A stretch of DNA of 64,000 nt, from positions 310,001-374,000 of the forward strand of contig CP129487.1 in NCBI GenBank assembly GCA_030584025.1, read 5' to 3'. Numbering within the stretch: the stretch's first letter is position 1; the number at the start of each line of letters is the position of its first letter. The notes under the pieces were generated by a model that saw only the letters and a program-made list of their open reading frames with translations, was not told the origin of the DNA and did no database searches. This document shows, piece by piece, positions 42,636 to 50,990 of this stretch. Position numbers and translations under genes: made by a program. Source of the DNA: Cyclobacteriaceae bacterium (GTDB lineage: Bacteria; Bacteroidota; Bacteroidia; Cytophagales; Cyclobacteriaceae).

Positions 42636-43070
42636 ATGGCTAAGAAGAAAAAAGCAGTGGCCAAGAAGGCCCCTAAAAAAGCAAAGAAGGCAGCGGCTAA
42701 AAAGGCTCCTAAGAAAGTGGTAAAGAAAGCAGCTAAGAAAGCGGCACCCAAAAAAGCAGCTCCTAAGAAAGCAGCCAAGCCTGCACCTGCAAAGAAGGCT
42801 GCTAAGCCTAAGGCAAAGCGCAAACCTAACGCAGCGTTCATGGCAGCCCTTAAGCCCAGCCCGGCTCTTGCAGCTGTGGTAGGAGGCAACGCAGCACCTC
42901 GCACCCAATTCATCAAGAAAATCTGGGATTACATTCGCAAGAATGGATTGCAGGATGCTACCAACAAGCGCATGATCAACGCGGATGACAAATTGAAAGT
43001 GTTGTTCGGTAAAGATCAGGTGTCCATGTTCGAGCTGGCCAAGATCATTGGTGCGCACGTGAGCAAGTAA
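42636..43070 (+). CDS. Lysine/alanine-rich histone-like tail fused to a SWIB domain
   Basis: 144 residues. Residues 1-65 are almost only Lys, Ala and Pro (repeats of AAKKAPKK type), like eukaryotic histone H1 tails and chlamydial HctB. Residues 66-144 form a SWIB/MDM2-like domain (FMAALKPSPALAAVVG, then IKKIWDYIRKNGLQD, ending VSMFELAKIIGAHV). The tail should bind DNA electrostatically. SWIB domains in eukaryotes mediate protein contacts in chromatin remodelling; the bacterial role is unclear. It has its own promoter and terminator, and is likely well expressed. Confidence 0.88.
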   Translation: MAKKKKAVAKKAPKKAKKAAAKKAPKKVVKKAAKKAAPKKAAPKKAAKPAPAKKAAKPKAKRKPNAAFMAALKPSPALAAVVGGNAAPRTQFIKKIWDYIRKNGLQDATNKRMINADDKLKVLFGKDQVSMFELAKIIGAHVSK

Positions 43071-43086
43071 TCATTTGCAACTCCAA

Positions 43087-43121
43087 CAAAAAAAGGTGAA
43101 TAGAAATGTTCACCTTTTTTT
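43087..43121. terminator. Terminator after the SWIB gene (bidirectional)
   Basis: AAAAAAGGTGAA (43089-43100) pairs with TTCACCTTTTTT (43109-43120) around 8 nt, with A and T runs on both sides. It serves the SWIB gene and possibly the convergent DinB gene. Confidence 0.85.
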
Positions 43122-43132
43122 ATGTCCAATTG

Positions 43133-43591
43133 TTACGGTTGCGAACCATATTTAAGCGTAAGCGCCAACTGCCCGGCATGGTAAGCCGTGTGTGAAATAA
43201 TCCGGCCAATGGCTTCTGCTTTTGTTTTAGAGCCAAACTCTTTGGTGGTTATGGTTTGTTCCCAGTCTGAGTCAGTTTGCATTGAAAGTATTGCTTTAAG
43301 TTGTTGATGGGCTTCCGCCTGGTAAGTCAGCAGTTCCTTCAGGTTTGTCCACTCTCCGGTGTCGCGTTGTGCGATAACCGTTTTAGCTTGCACACTTAGG
43401 TTAGGAGCGTTAAAAACATTTTTGGCAAACAATAACTCCACATCGGCCACATGGCGAATCAGAAAACCTGCTGAGTTTTTGGTGTTGATAAGCTTCAATG
43501 TCAGGTTCTCTTCTTTGATGTCTTTTAACAGGTTGGTGAAGCGTGTGCGAGCTTCTTCCCATGTTTGCAGGTAAAATCCGGTGGTATTCAT
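43133..43591 (-). CDS. DinB-family protein
   Basis: 152 residues from the ATG at 43591; ten further codons upstream are open but add no motif. A four-helix DinB/YfiT-type bundle with metal-ligand histidines in LIRHVADVELLF and ISHTAYHAGQL. Family members are metal-binding proteins, some thiol-S-transferases (bacillithiol, mycothiol); activity here is not known. Confidence 0.82.
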   Translation of the reverse strand: MNTTGFYLQTWEEARTRFTNLLKDIKEENLTLKLINTKNSAGFLIRHVADVELLFAKNVFNAPNLSVQAKTVIAQRDTGEWTNLKELLTYQAEAHQQLKAILSMQTDSDWEQTITTKEFGSKTKAEAIGRIISHTAYHAGQLALTLKYGSQP

Positions 43592-43701
43592 ACAATTGAT
43601 AATCAAATGATTGATTAACAAGGTTACATCGAAATTCCAGCTTTCGCTGTGAGGAAAATCAGCTTACAAAATGAGTAATGCACGCCTGACAAATAGGCTA
43701 T

Positions 43702-43733
43702 AAAAAGCAAAGGCCGGAAGAATTTCCGGCCTT
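43702..43733 (-). terminator. tRNA-Lys terminator
   Basis: Minus strand: AAGGCCGGAA and TTCCGGCCTT form a perfect 10-bp stem with a 4-nt loop, followed by TGCTTTTT. It begins 3 nt after the tRNA 3' end. Confidence 0.85.
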
Positions 43734-43736
43734 TTG

Positions 43737-43809
43737 TGATCCCGCTGGGACTCGAACCCAGGACCCATACATTAAAAGTGTATTGCTCTACCAACTGAGC
43801 TACGGAATC
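43737..43809 (-). tRNA. tRNA-Lys (anticodon TTT)
   Basis: 73 nt: acceptor GATTCCG/CGGGATC with one T-G pair, D-arm GCTCAGTTGGTAGAGC, anticodon stem ATACA/TGTAT with loop CTTTTAA, T-arm CTGGGTTCGAGTCCCAG. CCA is not encoded. A strong terminator follows. Confidence 0.95.
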
Positions 43810-43909
43810 TGATCTTCGGTTTCTTTTGAGACCGCTCAACCAATCAGATTTGCCTGTTTTCGAGGCTTTTCCGTTATTGAGGGCACAAAGGTAACAGAAG
43901 GAGAAAAAT

Positions 43910-44650
43910 ATGCAAAACGCACTTTTAAAAATAATCCCGTCCTTACTGTTTGTTGCCTGCACGCAACTCTCAACCCTTGTTTCCGCTCAAGGTTTACAAT
44001 ACCACCTCGCCAAAGCAGATTCTCTCTTCGCACAGAAGCGGTATACACAATCACTTGATCTGTATAAGTCTGTTTTCAATCAGGGGCAGTATACACCCGC
44101 CATGTTTTTAAAGATGGCCTATATCGAAGAAGGACTCGATCATGTGCCTCAAGCGATGCATTACCTCAACCTGTATTACCTCGTTACGCAAGATGAACGG
44201 GTGGTGGCTAAGATCAAGGAAGTGGCATCAACCAAGAAATGGGATGGTTACGAGTTCAACGATTTCGAGCGATTCATGAGCTTCTACCACCGTTACCACC
44301 TGCTTATTGGGCTTTCGCTGATGGCGATTTGTACTGTCTTTTTGTTCTTGCTTGTATGGCAACGTGTTCGTCAGCAGAAAGCAAGCCTGGGGTTATGGAT
44401 TGTGTTGCTGATCTTTTCAGTACTATTGGTTGCGCACATCAACTTTCCGGCTCAATACCGAACGGGAATTATCGCCAACTCCAATACGTACCTCATGACT
44501 GGTCCTTCTGCCGGTGCTTCGGTAGCCCAGATTATCAATGAAGGACATCGGGTACGCATTATCGGGAAACGGGATGTGTGGCTGAAGGTACAGTGGCACG
44601 ATAAGGAAGCCTACATCCGGCAGGATCAGCTACTTCCCGTAGTATTGTAA
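43910..44650 (+). CDS. BatE-like protein: TPR segment, membrane helices and SH3 domain
   Basis: 246 residues. Signal peptide (ending TLVSAQ), a TPR-like helical part (about 28-105), two membrane helices (about 127-147 and 155-172), then a bacterial SH3 domain (IANSNTYLMTGPSAGASVAQIINEGHRVRIIGKRDVWLKV). This order resembles BatE of Bacteroidota aerotolerance operons, but no BatA-D neighbours are here. It is one of few genes with an SD-like sequence (GAAGGAG, 6-12 nt before the ATG). Its 3' end overlaps crcB by 21 nt tail to tail. Confidence 0.7.
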   Translation: MQNALLKIIPSLLFVACTQLSTLVSAQGLQYHLAKADSLFAQKRYTQSLDLYKSVFNQGQYTPAMFLKMAYIEEGLDHVPQAMHYLNLYYLVTQDERVVAKIKEVASTKKWDGYEFNDFERFMSFYHRYHLLIGLSLMAICTVFLFLLVWQRVRQQKASLGLWIVLLIFSVLLVAHINFPAQYRTGIIANSNTYLMTGPSAGASVAQIINEGHRVRIIGKRDVWLKVQWHDKEAYIRQDQLLPVVL

Positions 44651-45019
44651 CGCCTGCTTTGCGAGCATGAGGCCGAGAAAAGCCAACAGAATACCTGCAA
44701 CATTATTCAGCAGTACCGAGTACAGCGCAAGTTTGTAATCCCCATCGCGCAACAAGTTGAGTGTTTCAAGCGAATAGGAAGAAAAGGTTGTGAAACCACC
44801 GAGTAGACCCACAAACAAAAACGCCAACAGGTTGGGATGAATACTGAGTCCGTTCGCAATGCCCCATAACAACCCGATGATAAATGAGCCTGTTAAGTTT
44901 ACAGTGAGCGTACCGATGGGAAAAAGACCGGAGTATTTTTCATAGGCTACATGGCTAACACCATAACGTGCCAGTGTTCCCAGCGCACCACCCAAAGCGA
45001 TCAGGATAAGTTTCATCAT
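44630..45019 (-). CDS. crcB: Fluoride channel CrcB/Fluc
   Basis: 129 residues from the ATG at 45019 (or 45016); the frame goes on to 45085 but those codons overlap the tRNA-Thr gene and lack membrane character. Four membrane helices and the Fluc signatures GGALGTLARYGVS, GTLTVNLTGSFIIG (pore Asn) and GLLGGFTTFSSYSLE (Phe box and Na+ site TFS). The dual-topology dimer expels fluoride. No fluoride riboswitch fits between it and the tRNA 41 nt upstream. Confidence 0.92.
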   Translation of the reverse strand: MMKLILIALGGALGTLARYGVSHVAYEKYSGLFPIGTLTVNLTGSFIIGLLWGIANGLSIHPNLLAFLFVGLLGGFTTFSSYSLETLNLLRDGDYKLALYSVLLNNVAGILLAFLGLMLAKQALQYYGK

Positions 45020-45060
45020 GTGGCAAAGATAGTAACTCCTGCGGTGGCTTTGAGAACCGG

Positions 45061-45132
45061 AGCCGAGAATGAGATTTGAACTCACGACCTGCTGATTACG
45101 AATCAGCTGCTCTACCCCTGAGCTACCTCGGC
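45061..45132 (-). tRNA. tRNA-Thr (anticodon CGT)
   Basis: 72 nt: acceptor GCCGAGG/TCTCGGC, D-arm GCTCAGGGGTAGAGC, anticodon stem GCTGA/TCAGC with loop TTCGTAA, T-arm GTGAGTTCAAATCTCAT. Discriminator T; CCA not encoded. Reads ACG. It lies 41 nt before crcB on the same strand. Confidence 0.93.
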
Positions 45133-45184
45133 TTGAATTTTTTGTGATACGAAATTGAAAAGAAAAACTATAACTTGTGCTGCC

Positions 45185-45625
45185 ATGCTATCGAAAAAAT
45201 GTAAGTATGCCATACACGCGTTGGTGCATATGGCCAAAGAGCCGGATGAGAAATTCCTGATTAAGGATATTGCTGTGGCATGCCGTATCCCCAAAAAATT
45301 CTTAGAGGGAATTTTACTGGAACTGAAGCGGGCCGGTGTGTTGGGTAGCAAGCAGGGAAAAAACGGTGGCTACTTTTTAAGACGAAAGCCTAAAGATGTG
45401 AACCTCGCAGAAGTGGTTCGCTTATTTGATGGGGCCATTGCGGCAATTCCGTGCGCAACATACAAATACTATGAGCCGTGCGATGAATGTGAGGATGAAG
45501 AAACCTGTGCCATTCGTTTTGCTTTTCTGGAGGTGCGAAACGCTACGGTTGAAATGCTCAAAAAAGACACCCTCGAAAAACTCGTAAAGCGAGAAGCCAG
45601 GCTTACCGCTGAGAAAATGAGATAA
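45185..45625 (+). CDS. Rrf2-family transcriptional regulator
   Basis: 146 residues from the ATG at 45185. The winged helix begins MLSKKCKYAIHALVHMAKEP and has the recognition part IPKKFLEGILLELKRAGVLGSKQGKNGGYFL. A cysteine group, PCATYKYYEPCDECEDEETCAIR, is in the loop where IscR/NsrR-type members bind an Fe-S cluster, with one more Cys than usual. It may sense iron, NO or redox. It precedes the efflux genes by 54 nt on the same strand and may control them. Confidence 0.88.
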   Translation: MLSKKCKYAIHALVHMAKEPDEKFLIKDIAVACRIPKKFLEGILLELKRAGVLGSKQGKNGGYFLRRKPKDVNLAEVVRLFDGAIAAIPCATYKYYEPCDECEDEETCAIRFAFLEVRNATVEMLKKDTLEKLVKREARLTAEKMR

Positions 45626-45679
45626 ATCATGAACTTAACGGTTTAAGCTTACGTATCTTGGGGTGTCAATATACCCGTC

Positions 45680-46771
45680 ATGCGATTTTTAGTTCTGCTT
45701 ACCGCACTTATTTTAACCATTTCCTGCTCACGCGAAAGCGACTTTTCCAACCCGGTTACCAAACCGTTGCTGGAGGCGGTGTACGCTTCGGGAACAGTGG
45801 TTTCTGAAAATGAGTATCAGGCTTTTTCGCAAGTGGATGGCTACATCGCTGAAAAGCTGGTGAAGGATGGTGATGTAGTAAAGAAAGGTGATCCCCTTTA
45901 TATCATCGAAGCAGATCAGCAAGGTGCACGCTACCGCATTGCGCGCGAAAACTATGCACTCGCCAGGCAAAATTTCAATGATGATTCACCGGTGTTGAAT
46001 GAGTTGAAGGCAGCCGTTCAAACGGCCAAAACAAAAAAGCAACACGATTCAGTAAACTTTGTTCGGTATTCAAACTTATTGAACAAACAAGCTACCTCGC
46101 AGGCTGAATATGATCGCGCCCGACTGCTGGCTGAACAATCCAGGAATGAATATGTGCTGGCAGAAAGTCGTTACCGTAAAACCTACAATCAACTGCAGAC
46201 AGAATTAATCAATGCGGAAAATCAGTACCGCATAGCTCGCGATGAATCCAATCGTTACACCATTCGCAGTCAGGTGGAGGGCATTGTGTTTAAAACCATG
46301 AAGGAGCCGGGTGAGCTGATCAGGCGCACTGAAGCGGTGGCTGTGCTCGGCAGCAATCAGTCTTTTTATTTACAACTGAATGTAGATGAGCTCGACATCC
46401 ACCGCGTTAAAGCCGGTCAGCAGGTGCTGGTAAAGATTGACGCATATCCTGAAAAAATTTTTAAAGCAGAAGTAACACGCATTTACCCGTTGGTGGATAG
46501 TCGGCAGCAATCGTTGCGCGTAGATGCAAAATTGCTGGAAGCATTACCGGATGCATTTTCCGGTTTGGCGTTGGAAGCCAACATTGTGATTCGTCAGGTT
46601 GAGCAGGCACTGGTCATCCCAAAGTCAGCTTTGTTACCGGGCGATTCGGTGATGGTGCGTGTAGATGGCGGTGAACAGAAAATAAAAATCAAACGGGGCG
46701 CTACCACGCTTGATGAGGTGGAGGTGCTGGAAGGTCTTGCTGCAACCAGCGAAGTGAAGATTAAACCGTAA
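45680..46771 (+). CDS. Periplasmic adaptor lipoprotein (HlyD/MacA-like)
   Basis: 363 residues. Lipobox LILTISC near residue 16 makes it a lipoprotein. A biotinyl-lipoyl-like half (AFSQVDGYIAEKLVKDGDVVKKGDPLYIIE), a long coiled-coil hairpin (about 95-195) and the second lipoyl half (YTIRSQVEGIVFKTMKEPGELI) are followed by a beta-barrel. It is the adaptor for the next two genes, which start 2 nt downstream each; the outer-membrane TolC-like partner is not in the window. Confidence 0.9.
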   Translation: MRFLVLLTALILTISCSRESDFSNPVTKPLLEAVYASGTVVSENEYQAFSQVDGYIAEKLVKDGDVVKKGDPLYIIEADQQGARYRIARENYALARQNFNDDSPVLNELKAAVQTAKTKKQHDSVNFVRYSNLLNKQATSQAEYDRARLLAEQSRNEYVLAESRYRKTYNQLQTELINAENQYRIARDESNRYTIRSQVEGIVFKTMKEPGELIRRTEAVAVLGSNQSFYLQLNVDELDIHRVKAGQQVLVKIDAYPEKIFKAEVTRIYPLVDSRQQSLRVDAKLLEALPDAFSGLALEANIVIRQVEQALVIPKSALLPGDSVMVRVDGGEQKIKIKRGATTLDEVEVLEGLAATSEVKIKP

Positions 46772-46773
46772 GC

Positions 46774-48021
46774 ATGAAGCTTGTTGTTGAAATCGCGAAA
46801 ACGCATTTGGTATCGAAGCCAAAACAAACGCTCATTGCTATGCTGGGTGTTACGTTTGGTATCGGTATGTTCATTGCGCTGGTGAGTTTGATGACGGGCC
46901 TCAACGATTTCACGGAAGAGCTGACCATGACATCTTCTCCTGATATTCACATCTACAACGACATTACCGAAAGTCGCGCGAGCATAGCCGAAGAAGTGAA
47001 TATCAACGGCATCAACATTGTACACCATCAAAAACCAAAAAAGGAAACGGCCAAGGTGCGCAACGCCTTGCAGATCACTGAAATGATCAGGCGCGATCCG
47101 CGCGTATTGGGTGTGGCGCCTACCTTGGCGTCACAGGTGTTTTATAACTACGGACCGGTGGAGTTGCCGGGCAATATTTCCGGTGTGGATATCCTGGAAG
47201 AAGATAAACTGTTCGACCTGCGTTCAAAAATGAAAGCGGGCCAGATTGAAGACCTGCTGGCCAACAACGATGGCATCATCATCGGTACGGGCATTGCGCG
47301 TAAAATGAATGTGAAGGTGGGCGATCGAATTGTGATCACTACGCCTCAAGGGCACACCATGCCTTTGAAAATTGTGGGGTTGTTTCAAATGGGTATCGGT
47401 ACCATCGACAATGTGCGCAGCTACGCGAATATCTCCACCGTGCAAACCATCTTGCAGCAGGATCATTCATACATCACCGACATCAACATTAAGTTAATTG
47501 ATTTGTTGGAAGCAAAAACAGTTGCTTCCGAATATCAGGCGATGTTCGGGTACAAAGCTGAAGATTGGGAAACTGCTAATTCCACTTTTTTGACGGGAAT
47601 CGTTATCCGAAACATCATTACATATTCGGTTTCGTTTACACTGCTGATCGTAGCCGGTTTCGGCATCTACAATATTTTGAACATGACCATCATGAACAAG
47701 ATGAAGGACATAGCTATTTTAAAAGCGATGGGTTTTTCCGGAAAAGATGTGCGGTTGATCTTCATGATCCAGTCGCTGGTGATTGGATTTATGGGCAGTG
47801 TTGCCGGGTTGTGCATCGGGTATGTGTTGAGCTACCTGATTGCGCAGGCCCCGTTTGATGGAGGCGATATGGTAAGCCTCGATCATTTTCCGGTGAACTT
47901 CGATGCGAAGTATTACATCACCGGCATTTTGTTTGGGGTGCTCACCACTGCGTTGGCAGGTTATATGCCTTCACGCAAGGCGGCTTATATCGATCCGATT
48001 GAAATTATACGGGGGCAGTAG
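46774..48021 (+). CDS. ABC transporter permease, MacB/FtsX type
   Basis: 415 residues, with one N-terminal membrane helix (about 21-43), a large periplasmic MacB_PCD domain (about 44-285), then three helices (LLIVAGFGIYNILNMTIMNKMKDIAILKAMGFSGKDV spans the coupling segment). In MacB the ATPase is fused; here it is a separate gene (48024). Likely substrates are lipids, peptides or drugs; not defined. Confidence 0.9.
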   Translation: MKLVVEIAKTHLVSKPKQTLIAMLGVTFGIGMFIALVSLMTGLNDFTEELTMTSSPDIHIYNDITESRASIAEEVNINGINIVHHQKPKKETAKVRNALQITEMIRRDPRVLGVAPTLASQVFYNYGPVELPGNISGVDILEEDKLFDLRSKMKAGQIEDLLANNDGIIIGTGIARKMNVKVGDRIVITTPQGHTMPLKIVGLFQMGIGTIDNVRSYANISTVQTILQQDHSYITDINIKLIDLLEAKTVASEYQAMFGYKAEDWETANSTFLTGIVIRNIITYSVSFTLLIVAGFGIYNILNMTIMNKMKDIAILKAMGFSGKDVRLIFMIQSLVIGFMGSVAGLCIGYVLSYLIAQAPFDGGDMVSLDHFPVNFDAKYYITGILFGVLTTALAGYMPSRKAAYIDPIEIIRGQ

Positions 48022-48023
48022 CG

Positions 48024-48701
48024 ATGGAGTACGTTTTACGAACAACCGGTATTGGAAAATACTTTTACGAGCCCGAAAAGTTTAAGGTGCTGGATGGCAT
48101 AAGCCTGGAAGTGAAACGCGGAGAGTTCCTCTCGCTGATCGGCAAATCCGGTTGTGGGAAATCTACACTCATGTACGTGCTCTCTACCATGGACACCGAC
48201 TATGAAGGCGAACTGGAAATTGCGGGTGAACGCCTTACGGGAAAAGATCAGAACTTTCTCGCTACCTTTCGTAACAAACACATCGGGTTTATTTTTCAGT
48301 TTCATTATTTGTTGCCGGAGTTTACTGCCTTGCAAAATGTGATGATCCCTGCACTGAAGCTGGGGAAATATTCCCGTGCGGAAGTGGAGGAACGTGCGTA
48401 TGAGAAGCTGAACATACTGGGCGTAAAGGATCAGGCCCTGAAAGCCTCCAGCAAACTCTCGGGCGGGCAGCAACAGCGTGTAGCCATTGCGCGGGCACTC
48501 ATCAATGACCCCGACATTATTATGGGTGATGAACCCACTGGCAACCTTGATTCATTCAACACGCAGGTAGTGTTTGACATACTCGAAGAGCTGACGCACG
48601 TATACAAGCAAACCATTATAGCTGTAACCCACGATGAAGAATTCGCGCGCAAATCCGACAGGATTGTGGAGATGAGTGATGGGAAGATTGTGAAGGGGTG
48701 A
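48024..48701 (+). CDS. ABC transporter ATP-binding protein (MacB/LolD type)
   Basis: 225 residues, Walker A GKSGCGKST, Q-loop FQFHYLLPEF, signature LSGGQQQRVAIARAL, Walker B IIMGDEPTGNLDS, H-switch AVTHDEEF. Closest in pattern to the LolD/MacB ATPases that power mechanotransmission rather than transport through the membrane. The gene closes the adaptor-permease-ATPase operon. Confidence 0.93.
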   Translation: MEYVLRTTGIGKYFYEPEKFKVLDGISLEVKRGEFLSLIGKSGCGKSTLMYVLSTMDTDYEGELEIAGERLTGKDQNFLATFRNKHIGFIFQFHYLLPEFTALQNVMIPALKLGKYSRAEVEERAYEKLNILGVKDQALKASSKLSGGQQQRVAIARALINDPDIIMGDEPTGNLDSFNTQVVFDILEELTHVYKQTIIAVTHDEEFARKSDRIVEMSDGKIVKG

Positions 48702-48718
48702 TTGTTATGTAGGCAATT

Positions 48719-48892
48719 TTCACGCGAAGTACGCTAAGAAAGCGCAAAGCATTCGCAAAGACGAATCGAATCAGTATCAAAGATTTTTTTCTTAACATTC
48801 TCTGCGGACCTCTGCGTGTACTCCGCGCCCTCAGCGGTTACAAATTTTTAAACCGCAGGGCGCACAGAGGAATTCGCAGAGGTTTGCAGCGT
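48719..48892. repeat. Two adjacent intergenic word repeats
   Basis: 48719-48765 has CGCGAAGTACGCTAAGAAAGCGCAAAG-like words (AAGxxxGC units). From 48800 to 48892 an imperfect inverted repeat, CCTCTGCG...CCGCGCCCTCAGCGGTT and AACCGCAGGGCGCACAGAGG, surrounds ACAAATTTTT. Both fill the 214-nt gap between the convergent ATPase and DUF1684 genes; the second could act as a structural terminator. Confidence 0.55.
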
Positions 48893-48915
48893 TTAAGCGT
48901 AATAAATTGAAATGA

Positions 48916-49524
48916 TCACTTCTTCCCCATATACTTCACTCCAGCCCGAATGGCTACCGCCAATTGGTTTTCTTCCGGTATCAGCGGGCAGGAGTACCGC
49001 GGGTTGTAGGCGCAGTACGGTGAATAGGCTTTGTTGAAATCAATAACAAGTACATCGCCTTCCTCAGGCGCCTGCAAATTTAAATAGCGCCCACCACCAT
49101 AGGTTTCTATTCCATTGGTGAGGTCACCAAAGGGCAGGAACAAATAACGCGGATACTTGGGATTGTTGAGCAGGTTTTTGGATTGATACACCGGCAACGA
49201 ATACGTTTCTCCATCCAGGGTAAATTCAGCGATGCCATATACGCGGTAATCCTGCACGAGCGACTGCGTGGCCTTCATCGGTGCAAACGAAGTTTCGGGA
49301 GTAAGCATGAGCTTGGCTTCCACGCGGTATTTCAGATCAACGGGAAAGAACTCATGTTTCTTAAACTTCTTCAGGTCTGCCGGCAACAAAGGCGACTTCT
49401 TCTTGTCTTTATACTCATTATTGAGTTCTTCCTGGAAGGTTTTGATCTCGGCAAGGGCAGTTTTCTGATCGGTTTGGGCATAGCTGCAAACGCAGCATAA
49501 CAGGACAAGGGCGAAAGTTTTCAT
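48916..49524 (-). CDS. Secreted DUF1684 protein
   Basis: 202 residues with signal peptide MKTFALVLLCCVCSYAQ. The DUF1684 block is recognisable: YRVYGIAEFTLDGETYSLPVYQ, RYLFLPFGDLTNGIETYGGGRYLNL and VIDFNKAYSPYCAYNPRYSCPLIPEENQL. The family is widespread, of unknown function, and predicted to be a beta-rich exported protein. Confidence 0.88.
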   Translation of the reverse strand: MKTFALVLLCCVCSYAQTDQKTALAEIKTFQEELNNEYKDKKKSPLLPADLKKFKKHEFFPVDLKYRVEAKLMLTPETSFAPMKATQSLVQDYRVYGIAEFTLDGETYSLPVYQSKNLLNNPKYPRYLFLPFGDLTNGIETYGGGRYLNLQAPEEGDVLVIDFNKAYSPYCAYNPRYSCPLIPEENQLAVAIRAGVKYMGKK

Positions 49525-49630
49525 AAACTATTTTGGAGAAAGATAAGATCAAGGATGTTGCATTCAAAATTATGAATAGTTTATAAAAGCTAACTAAGAG
49601 TTGAGAAGGTGGAAGAAATTTGGATTTCTA

Positions 49631-50086
49631 TTATTTTAGTTTTTCTCTTTTCTTGATCCAAAGTTTATGTATTTCTGGCGTTGTGAGTATGGCTTTATAT
49701 CCCTTCTTTTTTAATCCAGCTTGAAGCGTGTTGTCACCAGACCACAATTTCCCTTTCACGTATTTTGTGAGTGCAACAAAAACTGTATCGTCAACATCAA
49801 TGCCTGTTGTAAGCTTTTCGGCATCTTCCCATACTTTTTGAGGAATCAGTTCTTCGTTGATAAAAGTAATCTTACTCAAGAGTGCTTCATAAGATTCCTG
49901 TAGCTGTTTATCAGTGAGTTTTGAGATACGTTTGAGTCTATCCCAATGTTTTCTTATTTCTGTGCGTAGGTAATGGGGACAATAAAATTCAAAAATACCA
50001 GTCGAATTAAAAATGATTTGACCAAATGTTGTTTGGGTTTTTAGCAGAGCACTAAAAACAATATTTGTATCAATAATGATTTTCAC
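49631..50086 (-). CDS. PIN-domain toxin
   Basis: 151 residues. KIIIDTNIVFSALL holds the first acidic residue, then Glu in LRTEIRKHW, and DVDDTVFVALTKYVKGKLWSGDNTL holds the last acidic group, as in the COG1569 PIN RNases. The start is GTG (50086), overlapping the antitoxin stop by 4 nt (GTGA). VapC-like RNA cleavage is family knowledge. Confidence 0.87.
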   Translation of the reverse strand: MKIIIDTNIVFSALLKTQTTFGQIIFNSTGIFEFYCPHYLRTEIRKHWDRLKRISKLTDKQLQESYEALLSKITFINEELIPQKVWEDAEKLTTGIDVDDTVFVALTKYVKGKLWSGDNTLQAGLKKKGYKAILTTPEIHKLWIKKREKLK

Positions 50087-50286
50087 TTAATGAAGCGCTT
50101 CCTGTTTTTATTCCACCAACCTTTCTTGATGTCTTTGGCCAATTTATCAACATCTTCCTGTCGGGCCTTGGATTTTTCGGTAGCCTCACGGTAAGTCAGG
50201 TAGTTAATGAGGTTTTGAAGTTCTTCAGTATCAATAACTGAGGAAAGCCTTATGATAATTTCGTTCTTTGTTCTTTCAATAACCAT
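50083..50286 (-). CDS. Antitoxin partner of the PIN toxin
   Basis: 67 residues: MVIERTKNEIIIRLSSVIDTEELQNLINYLTYREA, then a charged C-terminal part with KKGWWNKNRKRFIK that would wrap the toxin. The size, order and overlap are those of type II antitoxins; the DNA-binding fold is not clear from sequence. Confidence 0.75.
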   Translation of the reverse strand: MVIERTKNEIIIRLSSVIDTEELQNLINYLTYREATEKSKARQEDVDKLAKDIKKGWWNKNRKRFIK

Positions 50287-50332
50287 TTTACTAAAGTCGC
50301 GCTTTCTTTTGTGAATTGCAATGTAATTTGAC

Positions 50333-50977
50333 TTACCTCAAGTATTCCGGTAATTCCACTCCTACTTTTAACACCGGGTCAGCAACAGGGGCAAGTCGCG
50401 TGGTTTGCAACGGCACCACACCCGCCCAGATGTCCAGCGCGTAATCTTCCTCATCATCTTTCGGGCCGCCTGTGCGGATTTTGGCGGAGGCTTCTTCAAT
50501 GGGAAAGGCGAGTACCATGGTTTTCCTCCATTCGCTTTCGTTGGGCTGGCGGATGTCGTTCCAGCGGCCGGGCTGCATTTTGTTGGTGAATACTTCCAGC
50601 GCCTGGTAAATTTCTTTTTCATCGGTTACTACTTCGGCTTTGCTGAACATGACCACCGAACGGTAATTCACAGAGTGATGAAACGCAGAACGTGCAAGCA
50701 CGATTCCGTCCATAAGCGTTACGCTGATGCATACCGGTAATTTTTTCTCCGCAAGTTCGCGTAAGTAAAAGCTGCCCACTGAGCCGTGTATGTAAAGCTT
50801 ATCGCCCATACGGCAATGGCCGGTAGGAATTTGAAACGGTTCACCGTTGTGTACGTAGGCGAGGGTGCAGTACAACGCTTCATCTAAAATAGGGTAGATG
50901 GTTGCTTTGTCGTAGCTGCCGCGCTTGGGTAAGCGGGTAATGGTGGTGCGATCGGTTTTGGGGAATTCGGTGCTCAT
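50333..50977 (-). CDS. Pyridoxamine 5'-phosphate oxidase-family (FMN split-barrel) protein
   Basis: 214 residues. PILDEALYCTLAYVHNGEPFQIPTGHCRMGDKLYIHGSVGSFYLREL is the flavin-binding split barrel of the NimA/PPOX group. Such proteins reduce small molecules or nitroimidazoles. Normal length. It stands alone with an inverted repeat upstream. Confidence 0.82.
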   Translation of the reverse strand: MSTEFPKTDRTTITRLPKRGSYDKATIYPILDEALYCTLAYVHNGEPFQIPTGHCRMGDKLYIHGSVGSFYLRELAEKKLPVCISVTLMDGIVLARSAFHHSVNYRSVVMFSKAEVVTDEKEIYQALEVFTNKMQPGRWNDIRQPNESEWRKTMVLAFPIEEASAKIRTGGPKDDEEDYALDIWAGVVPLQTTRLAPVADPVLKVGVELPEYLR

Positions 50978-50990
50978 GGTTTATTCTTTT

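Noticed and set aside
42620..43058. Two antisense frames opposite the SWIB gene
   Set aside because: Reverse translation of Lys/Ala repeats gives long open, low-complexity Leu/Phe/Ala frames; the sense protein has a clear domain and promoter.
43624..43962. Minus-strand 112-residue open frame
   Set aside because: It reads through the tRNA-Lys gene and its terminator; its central residues are a translation of the tRNA.
45020..45060. Fluoride riboswitch before crcB
   Set aside because: Only 41 nt separate crcB from the tRNA, and the conserved riboswitch bases are not there.
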